Origin: Heterobilharzia americana
Lineage: Eukaryota; Platyhelminthes; Trematoda; Strigeidida; Schistosomatidae
Direction of reading: 5' to 3'
DNA length: 64,000 bases
Assembly: GCA_944470555.2 (NCBI GenBank)
Contig: OX104128.1
Coordinates: 2,542,001 to 2,606,000, forward strand
The notes under the pieces: model-generated
Databases searched by the model: none
Seen by the model: only the letters and a program-made list of their open reading frames with translations
What the model was told of the DNA's origin: nothing
Shown here: piece by piece, positions 56,695 to 64,000 of the stretch
Numbering within the stretch: position 1 is the stretch's first letter
Layout: the number at the start of each line of letters is the position of its first letter
Position numbers and translations under genes: made by a program

Positions 56695-56975
56695 CTTGTA
56701 TTATACCATCGTTGATTGGACCGAATTGATCAGTGTCTATTAGCATAAGGACTCCTCTGCGGTTGCCTCAATATTACCTATGTTCTAATTATAGTAATGA
56801 TAAATAGTGGTGTAGTGGATAACGCTTTCGCGTTTGAAGCGGTCGCCCCAGAGTCCGAATCCCCATGGGAACAACATCACTCTGTACTAGGAGGCAGGTA
56901 CATCTAGCTGACGAGACCTAAATAGGACGAAATACGCATCCAGGATTCCACTGCTAGCCACTATCCATTCTTATT
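56695..56975 (+). mobile_element. Smalpha-type unit, locus 4, right ribozyme only
   Basis: Body block 56695-56800, then the left outer flank (ATAGTAATGATAAATAGTGG) joined directly to the A box (TGTAGTGGATAACGC), so the left ribozyme was deleted. Head 56811-56870, right hammerhead F and outer flank CTGCTAGCCACTATCC follow. Confidence 0.78.
56902..56946 (+). ncRNA. Hammerhead ribozyme F, weakened
   Basis: CTGACGA and GAAA are intact, but stem II (GACC/GGAC), stem III (ATA/CAT) and stem I (ATCTAG/CAGGAT) each have a mismatch. Probably inactive or slow. Confidence 0.7.
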
Positions 56976-57244
56976 TAAAACTAATCAATACCCGATAATT
57001 GTCTGAGTCCTTGTACACTTTCGTGATGAATTGATGCACCTGTGGATATAAAAATGTACAGCTAGAGAGATCAAGAAACACAGACTAACAGGGATTAAGA
57101 AAACATAAACCAACATGCTTTTTTTTTCTTTTCGTAAACCTAAACAAAGGTGTCTATCTGGAGGTTTGTGGAGATTTAATAATTGATTTTAAGTTGGAAT
57201 TCATCATGGACTGACATCAGTTGGAGGAACATTGCAAACCTGGA

Positions 57245-57290
57245 GCACTGAACAGCTGTTTCGCCCTTGCATGGGACTCCTCAGCGGTGC
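57245..57290 (-). ncRNA. Hammerhead ribozyme K, near-intact
   Basis: GCACCG/CAGTGC (one C-A mismatch), CTGAGGA, stem II GTCC/GGGC (one G-U) with loop CATGCAA, GAAA, stem III ACA/TGT with loop GC, T17. The core is intact. Confidence 0.78.
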
Positions 57291-57744
57291 GCATCCATAA
57301 CCCCACCGACCAGGGCTCGAACCCAAGACCTTCAGGTTCCGTGGTCAGCACGTCATCATTAAGCCACTGGGTCGTAACCCACTGGTCCACATTTCCTACT
57401 TCTGTCAGTACACGATATATCGCCACCTACATCCAATCTCGTTGTTGAGTAACTGTCCTCATGTTCGACCTCCACATAAAATTAATCTAGCACTCATTGG
57501 TGACTAGATTCTAGAGGTGATTCCCGAAGTTCCATTGAAAAGTCGTGACCACTGGAGTCAACCAAGTTGAACATGAGGATAGTTACTCAACAATGAGATT
57601 GGATGTAGATAGCACTATATCGTGAACTGACAGAAGTAGGAAATGTGGACCATTGGATTACGACCCAGTGGCTCAATGATAACGTGCTGGCCATGGAATC
57701 TGAAGATCCCAGGTTTGATCCCTGGTCGGTGGGGTCATGGATGC

Positions 57745-57793
57745 GCACTGCTGAGGAATCGCATACTACGGCGAAACAGTGGCTATCCAGTGC
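57745..57793 (+). ncRNA. Hammerhead ribozyme L, weakened stem II
   Basis: GCACTG (57745-57750) pairs perfectly with CAGTGC (57788-57793). CTGAGGA and GAAA are intact, C17 at 57787. Stem II ATCG/CGGC has lost its closing pair (A-C), and stem III is longer and imperfect. Confidence 0.75.
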
Positions 57794-57984
57794 TCCCAGG
57801 TTTCAAAGAAGGTATGTGTTTGTGTTCATGTAAGTAATATGAGACTAGAAAGACTAGTGCAATTTAGTTGGAGGTGGTGTTAGCAATCAGCTAATCCGAA
57901 ATAGAATTAATTACTGTGTTAGTACATTATTAAACAAGACTGCTAATAATTCTATGCATACATTTGGTAGGTTGTGTTTTTCTG

Positions 57985-58110
57985 TGCTAGCCGTTGAAAG
58001 TAGAAGATATAAAGAGGGACAGGTTTTTGACCACAGATGTCCTCCTAGCACTGTTAGCATATGGTTAAATCACTGTGTGAGTAGTGTTGAGTTTAGGCTT
58101 TGATTACTGG
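57985..58110 (+). mobile_element. RTE family-2 fragment
   Basis: The translation LKVEDIKR-QVFDHRC then SIWLNHCVSSVEFR matches the start of the C-terminal domain. Short and diverged. Confidence 0.6.
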
Positions 58111-58349
58111 ACAACAAAAGACCCGATTGGAATGATCACGGTGATTCTCCCAATATACTCTTATATGGATATAACCTCTGTCATAGAATTCTTTAATGTA
58201 TTACCTTCATATAGAGTGGGGAAGTATCTCCACAAAAGTGAAAGACTGAAAGTAAATGTTTGATGCTGTCACTGGATTGGTATACACGAAAGGTATACCT
58301 ATAGAAGGGTTTAAAAAAACCTGGAATGCAACGTCTCACATTACTTCAC

Positions 58350-59515
58350 AGTCTTTTAAATGAGACTTCAAGTTAAAGGCTTAAAAACTAGTCCCCATAG
58401 AAATTACCGAGAAGTAATTGGGCAGTTGCTTCAACACTACGGAATACTACAAACCTTTATCAACTTCATTCAACAACTATATGAAGACGCCACATGCCAA
58501 GTAATTCACAATGGGAAGTTCAGTGATGCTTTTGAAGTGAAGACAGGAGTAAAACAAGGCTGTCTACTATCACCCATGATCTTCCTGGTTGTGGTGATCT
58601 GGACTGGATCATGCAACAAATAGTGAGAAGCAAGAAAAGGGGGATACACTGGACCAGGGAAAAGAACCTACAAGATTTAGATTTCGCCAGTGATGACTTA
58701 TGTCTAATGTCGCACAAACTTGAAGATCTACAGGCAAAAACTAACAAGTTGACAGGAGAGGTGATGCGAGGCGAGGCAGCGAAGACGGGACTTCAAGTGA
58801 ATGTAGGGAAGACAGAGGTGATGAAGATACTCAACTAACAGCAACAACAACAAGCTCCAATCACCATCAATGGGAGAAACTTAAAGGAAGTAGCCCCTTT
58901 CACCTATCTAGGTAGCACTGTCTCAACTACAGGCGGCACGGACGAGGACGTCAAAGCCAGGATCGGAAAAGCGAGACAGGCGTTCATTAACCTGAAACCA
59001 ATGTGGAGATCTTCTGCACTGCACTCAGCATATGGAACAAGATTCAAATTTTCAACACCAACGTCAGTCAAGTCAGTAGTTCTATATGATTCAGAGACCT
59101 GGCGCGTTACGAAATGGATTTCCAACAAACCACAGACATTCATCAACAACGGCCTACGCTCGTTACTGAAGCTCAGATAGCCAGAATAATGAGAATAAGC
59201 AGCAAGGAACTGTGGCTGGCAACGAACCAACCAAGAACCTATCACTCAACAAATATGCAGTAGAAGGAAGTGGAGATGGATTGGGCATGCACTGAGAAGG
59301 CCGACTGGGGACGTCACGCTCCAGGCCCTCGAGTGGAAGCCAGATGGGAGGCTACGAGTTGGGCATCCGAAGATGACATGGAGGAGATGATGTGAGGAAG
59401 AAATGAAAGCTTGTGGGCTATCGTGAAGCCAGGTTCAAAAGTTTGCAGAGAAGAGAGTGTAATGGAGACGTGCTACTGAAGCCCTATGTTCCATTAGGAA
59501 CCCAAGGGACAAATA
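58350..59515 (+). mobile_element. RTE family-1, RT C-terminal half
   Basis: It starts at VIGQLLQHYGILQTFINFIQ (58413-58472), continues through VKTGVKQGCLLSPMIF (58537-58585), a degraded FASDDLCLMS (normally FADD), LQVNVGKTEVMKI, LGSTVSTTGGTDEDVKARI (58907-58960) and the C-terminal block. The 3' end is CCAAGGGACAAATAAATAA. It retains more of the RT than the other family-1 fragments near it. Confidence 0.82.
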
Positions 59516-59934
59516 AATAATAAATCGTTATCATTTTCAAATTTACTTGCATCTGTATGCTTATTTCAATCAGCCGTTAGCTGCTGTCAGTGATTCAAAT
59601 TCTGACGTGTCTCTCTCATCTTAAGTAGCTAAATAGTTGCTTCTACAAACTTATCACTTGGTGTGATATCTCATTCAACTACTCTGAAGATATTTACATG
59701 GTTAAAGTTAGCTCTCTTCAGTGTTCGTAACTTAATCCACATAGGAAAAGAAAAGTTTCACTAGGACTCTGAAAACCTCGCTATTGATGTATGCTGTATC
59801 TTAAAGTCCTCCTTATTAGATTCCAATAAAGTGTTTTCAATGACTTCTCCATCTATCAGCTCAAAGTGTATTCACAGTACACTCATCCGGTGACTGTGTA
59901 GCACCAGCAGCCAGCCTTACTGATATTGGTGCCG
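59516..59934. other. No gene seen
   Basis: AT-rich sequence; nothing recognisable. Confidence 0.5.
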
Positions 59935-61510
59935 CTTAACCGAAGGAGCACTTGCAAGATTTCATGAAAACAACGGATTTGTGGTTTTGAAGAACGTTTT
60001 ACTAATAAAAATTGAGTCATTGGAAACTTCGTTTTTTGACGTTGATCGGTTATTCCAGCAGATGGCGAGTACAATAGGTGTACATAAGTCCGTTACTTCA
60101 CAGATCAAACAGCATTTACGTAAGGAACATGAGGTCTTGTGCACAAAATGCGTGGGTGAGGTGAAAGTATCATTTGACTCTGGCAAGAGTTGGAAGCTGT
60201 TCCAGCTTATTCGAGCCACTGGAAGCAAGAAACTTCATGTCAATGAGACGGTCTTTGAAGTCGATGGTATATCGATCATCACCTTTTATAGACATGTGTT
60301 AGCGTACCATCCTAGTAACATCGACCTCAATGTATTGTGCTTCATGATCATGTAGCATCAATATGCCTTATAAGGCGGATGTCCGTAGGGAACCTCAAGT
60401 TCCAAAGCTGCACAGGACACCTAACCCAGATGAAATACTCTTGCCATTTTTAAGGATGAAAATGATACTGTAGTCAGGAAACTAACTACGTTGTTTGGGA
60501 AGGTATGGGTGACTAAAAGTATTCCACAACTCTTCAATGAAACCATTGTTTCGCCCATCTTTATAAAGGGTCTTGAAGTGTATGTATAATCATCGGGGGT
60601 ATCAATCCGCTACCAAATGAAGTCTCAAGTATTCTCCTCTATCATACTTCGCGGGCTGTGCAAAAATCTTGGGAATCTGGTCGTGAAGAGCAAATCCAAT
60701 TTTCTTTCAGTTCGTGGATGTCTTGACCACGTGTTCACCTCCGCTAAATAGGCTCGAACATCATCACAAGTATTACTTTTGCCATCCATGATGTTCTAAA
60801 TACAGCCGTGAAGGAAGTGCGTGTTGGTAGTTTAACCTATTTCTTTTCGAACTTGAGTATGTGGACGATATCGTTTTACGGCATGACATCGCGTAGACTA
60901 CTCAAATCTCAATCAATCAGTGTTCGTCAGTATGGTACGTGCTTTGCACCATTAAAGTCCAAAGTGCAGCAGGAGCTTGTACCTGCACTCACTTTTGATG
61001 ATGAATTACTGAAATTTCTTGGAAAGTTTGTGTACCCTGATAGTTGTGATGGTGTTACTGACATGGTTTCCGACCAAAATCGCAAGCCAAGCTGAGGATG
61101 TCCTACGACTACATTTTTGATGGCAGTTGTTTCCGTAGGATCGCTCTCATCTGCTGGGAACACCATGTAAGTAATTCTGAGGTGAGGGCATGATGGAGGT
61201 CATCATTCACTGATTGTAGTCATCTTGAAACACTGGCGTCGAAGGATCGGATATATGTTACGCTTATCGTCCCATCAGCTCAGTGTTTGTCTGCGCTTAA
61301 ACTGGTTGAAAGAAGTGAAGAGGTAACCAGTATATAATATGTAGCCATGAGATGAAGGATAATTATGTTAAATTAGTGTCTGTAAGTGATTCATTATTCC
61401 TTGGATAGAGTCAGAGATCATACAACTCAATGGTTGGAGACAATATCAGACATAGCTCAAAGTCGAAACCAGTGGGAGGGCACATTGGAGTTTTCTTTTT
61501 GTTTCTATCA
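59935..61510 (+). pseudogene. Diverged RTE family-2 relative
   Basis: Blocks in family order but strongly decayed: KLFQLIRATGSKKLHVNET (60196-60252), a SSIILRGLCKN-like and RGCLDHVFT-like RT start (60645-60740), CFAPLKSKVQQELVPALTFD (60940-61000), KFLGKFVYPDSC, a RRIGYMLRLSSHQLS block (61230-61285) and QWLETISDIAQSRNQW (61430-61475). The YADD block is lost (about 60850). It is the oldest member of the group in this window. Confidence 0.65.
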
Positions 61511-62235
61511 CCGGAAAGTAAAATGAAGTCAGTGAATGCTTCTTTAAATGTGTCTTTGAGGCTGCTTTTTTAATAATCCTAATCCTAATAATCCCATTCT
61601 ATCTTAATATTGTTGCTTTATTCTCACATAAAGCTTATGTCTTCAGTGCTCATGTTATATCAAATGTTTGTCCTAAATAACAAATAAAAGTCGAAGAAAC
61701 TAGTCGAAGTTATTAACCTTTCGTGTTTGAAGCAATTTAAACACTTACATTGGGCTTGCCAAGCTGTTGCCTATTTCAAAGTGGATAATCAGATCAAAAC
61801 ATGAAAGCAGTTAATGCAGTGTTTTACTTTCGATGTAAGGGATGTAGGAAGATGTTAGCTGTCTAGTACGATTACTCAATAGAATGAGAATCAATGACTA
61901 GAGACGTTAAGTGATATAACTCTAGATGATACACGGTATACACTCTTTGTTATCTTCCAAGCCTTGAATGATTTCATTGCCCTAAATCTACCTTCATATC
62001 ATTGTTTTGCTATGTACTTCTTGTTTGTACATAACTGTAAATTATAACCATTTGAAATGATCTATTTCTGTGCTGGATTCTACATTGATTAATGTTAATC
62101 CAAAAAGGGATAATAATAATAATGAGTCTAAAATGACCTATGGTTTATTGATTGGTCACGGGAGTGCAACCAATTCATATTGTCTAGTCCTGAGTACAGA
62201 CCGAATCCTATCAATTATATTTGCAATGTGGTTGG
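61511..62235. other. No gene seen
   Basis: AT-rich sequence; nothing recognisable. Confidence 0.5.
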
Positions 62236-62460
62236 CTACCAAGCTAGGAAGCTCAGCATCTCGGTGCACATTAATAGATGTTAGTTGGTTGAAGGAGGCA
62301 ATCGGCAGGAAGCCCTACTTGACCTAGATTTCGTGCTTTTTGGCACTTGTCAGCAAGATGTATCTGCAACCTGGATGGAACTGATATCCCGCCTGAGATT
62401 TGAATCTGCATCATCCAATGTTGTAGTCAGTGAATTTACCACTGAGCTATTTAGGTCGCG
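62236..62460 (-). mobile_element. tRNA-derived SINE with a third hammerhead type, decayed
   Basis: Minus-strand order: tRNA-like head with A box TAGCTCAGTGGTAAATTCA and B-box-like GATTCAAATCTC (62455-62395), then a hammerhead-like motif (62358-62314), then a tail ending CCTCCTTCAACC near 62286. The layout matches the other ribozyme SINEs, with different sequence. Confidence 0.65.
62314..62358 (-). ncRNA. Hammerhead-like motif M, core damaged
   Basis: CTGACAA (G changed to A in CTGANGA), stem II GTGC/GCAC perfectly paired with loop CAAAAA, GAAA, stem III ATC/GGT with loop TA, C17. Stem I is poorly paired, and one base seems missing after the cleavage site. Predicted inactive. Confidence 0.6.
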
Positions 62461-63059
62461 AACTATGGTTTAATTTACTTGTTGTTTGTCTACACTGTAT
62501 ACTTCAGTTTACTGATTCACATTCTTTTTCTATTCATGGAATCATTCTAATGACCGTTTATTTCACTATTTTGTAGTATCCATCACAAGTATAATTACAA
62601 AGTTAAATGAACAATTTCATTGTACTCAGGACTAATGTGTTATTTCTATTGTTTTACTACATAGTAACCTAGATCTTTTACTATGCATTTATCTATTTTT
62701 AGTTACAATATGACCAGTGTATCACAAGATATTAAGAGGTGTACAACATATCGTACTACAACTCTTGTTATATAAATATACAAATCTAGCAATCTATATA
62801 GTGAGTTGTAAAGATACCAACAAAAAAAAATCATATCTAATGACCTTGTAAGAGTGAAATTGTGAGTAATTAATTTAGGCAGTTGATTTTCAACCAGTAC
62901 ATCATGGGTTCGAACCCAACCCCACCTACTAAGAGAGGATGGTATCATTAAACTTCACAGAAAATAGATTTGATTCATTGTCTAATCTGGACAAGGTTGT
63001 TATAAATATTTTAATTGAGTCAATTTCAACCTTCTAAAAGTGTTGTTATTGATCCGGTT
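62461..63059. other. Mostly non-coding, one tRNA-like block
   Basis: At 62870-62935 the + strand reads TTTTCAACCAGTACATC followed by GGGTTCGAACCC, a B-box-like palindrome probably from a SINE head. Nothing else is seen. Confidence 0.45.
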
Positions 63060-63356
63060 TCTTATGTTGTATTAATTTAGAGATCAGGAGGATGTACTTG
63101 CCTCCCAGTGAGTGATGTTGTCCCACCTGGACTCGGACTCGGGAACGATAGCTTCAAACGCCAGAGCATTATCCACTACATCACCGAGCCACCACAGTCA
63201 CTTCTTATGCGACGAGTATAGCTTTAGTGTTATTGCTTGTATGATATCGTCGTTGATTGAACTGAATTGGTCAGTCTCTGTTAGCATATGGGCTCCTGTG
63301 TGGATGCCTCGATATTGCCTGTGTTTTAATTATGTATAGTAATGATGGGCAGTGGA

Positions 63357-63401
63357 ATCCAGAATGCACATTTCGTCCTATTTGAGACTCGTCAGCTGTA
63401 T
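63357..63401 (-). ncRNA. Hammerhead ribozyme G, intact core
   Basis: ATACAG/CTGGAT (one mismatch), CTGACGA, GTCT/GGAC (one G-U) with loop CAAATA, GAAA, stem III ATG/CAT with loop TG, T17 (ATT site, allowed by the NUH rule). Plausibly active. Confidence 0.8.
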
Positions 63402-63519
63402 TTACCTGCCTCCCAGTGAGTGTTGTTCTCACCGGGACTCGGGAGCGATCGCTTCAAACGCGAGAGCGTTATCCACTACACCACCGAGCCACGATAGCCA
63501 CTCACTGCGAGGCAGGTAC

Positions 63520-63564
63520 ATCCAGCTGACGAGTCCCAAATAGGACAAAATGCTCATCCTGGAT
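63520..63564 (+). ncRNA. Hammerhead ribozyme H, core mutated
   Basis: ATCCAG/CTGGAT perfect, CTGACGA intact, stem II GTCC/GGAC perfect, but GAAA has become AAAA (G12 changed at 63547), which removes an essential base. Predicted inactive. Confidence 0.8.
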
Positions 63565-63720
63565 TCCACTGCTAGCTACTATTCATCATTACTATATATA
63601 ATTGAAACACAAACAATATCGAGGCATCCGTGCAGGAGCCCATATGTCAACAGAGACTGATCAATTCGGTTCAATCAACGACGGTGTAATACAAGCAATA
63701 ACACTAATTTAGAGATCATT

Positions 63721-64000
63721 ATAAATTTACGGGACAATATGCACTAGTGTTTCTGGGCGTTTAGACTGCATGAGGATTAATATACACAATTTTTTTTAGT
63801 CAACCATTTAACACAATTATCACTCATTTTATAATTTATTGTCATAAAGATGTATATCTGTTCAGTGTAGAGTGCATAAAGAAGGTCGAACATACAGTAC
63901 TGAGACATAAAATGAGTTAGACATATGTAAATCATTACTCTATCAGTTGGTATATCGTAGTTTCAATTATCACTATTGAAATATCCAATTCGGCTTTATT
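63721..64000. other. No gene seen to the window end
   Basis: AT-rich sequence, presumably PUS7 intron 10. Confidence 0.45.

Larger units (their letters stand above)
57208..57835. repeat. Foldback: two tRNA-derived ribozyme SINEs head to head
   Basis: The left arm 57226-57469 is the reverse complement of the right arm 57565-57807, with a 95-bp spacer. Each arm is a SINE of the 45225 type: tRNA-like head (GTGGCTCAATGATAACGTGC as A box and GGTTTGATCCC as B box on the right arm), then a hammerhead, then tail. The left arm has the tail CCAACTGATGTCAGTCCATG. A transcript across the region could form a ~240-bp hairpin. Confidence 0.82.
63060..63720. mobile_element. Smalpha-type units with inverted hammerheads, locus 5
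   Basis: A truncated minus-strand head (63090-63185) and body (63220-63335) lead into minus-strand hammerhead G, a second head on the minus strand (63430-63495), then plus-strand hammerhead H and a plus-strand body to 63708. The body blocks on both sides are inverted copies of each other (TGTTATTGCTTG at 63229, CAAGCAATAACA at 63694). Confidence 0.82.

Noticed and set aside
1..64000. CRISPR arrays, rRNA genes, riboswitches, operons
   Set aside because: No regular short repeats with unique spacers and no recognisable rRNA sequence; the gene structure is spliceosomal and eukaryotic.

Overview
The window is a repeat-dense, AT-rich piece of a flatworm genome, most likely a blood fluke (Schistosoma or a close relative such as Trichobilharzia). 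The evidence is: Smalpha-type satellite/SINE units with hammerhead ribozymes; RTE (SR2-like), CR1 (SR1-like), Penelope and Boudicca/CsRn1-type Gypsy retroelements together; and a host gene whose 5' introns are only 31-44 bp while its later introns are thousands of bases long, a pattern known from schistosomes. There is no prokaryotic gene organisation, rRNA, CRISPR or convincing true tRNA gene.

Only one host gene is supported: the 5' half of a TruD-family pseudouridine synthase (PUS7) on the + strand, 39666-47811. Ten exons give 377 uninterrupted codons, including one 35-bp GC-AG intron. The 3' half of the gene is not found and must lie beyond the window, so everything from 47812 to 64000 is probably intron 10.

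Layout. 1-9190: an old Gypsy element (gag, protease, RT, RNase H, integrase) split by a decayed RTE element (2808-8015), which itself carries an (AAT)n retroposon and a 752-bp solo LTR. 9191-12589: mostly unassigned. 12590-21244: a minus-strand CR1 (CR1-A, with ORF1) interrupted by a plus-strand CR1 (CR1-B), whose middle third lies inverted between two nearly identical, oppositely oriented ~950-bp repeats. 22776-25579: a young Gypsy element with 99% identical LTRs, intact gag and most of pol deleted. 27691-38975: RTE fragments of two families, including a second copy of the decayed RTE and the best-preserved reverse transcriptase of the window (28150-29669). 39105-64000: PUS7 and its introns, filled with RTE fragments, tRNA-derived SINEs, a Penelope-like element with a GIY-YIG domain, and 13 hammerhead-like motifs.

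The most unusual signal is the arrangement of the hammerhead ribozymes. They belong to at least three sequence families, and in five loci they occur as a minus-strand copy on the left and a plus-strand copy on the right, so each unit is bounded by ribozymes facing outward, like terminal inverted repeats. One plus-strand copy with a fully intact core (45652-45697) lies in sense orientation inside PUS7 intron 8, and another (39494-39538) lies about 130 bp before the PUS7 start codon.
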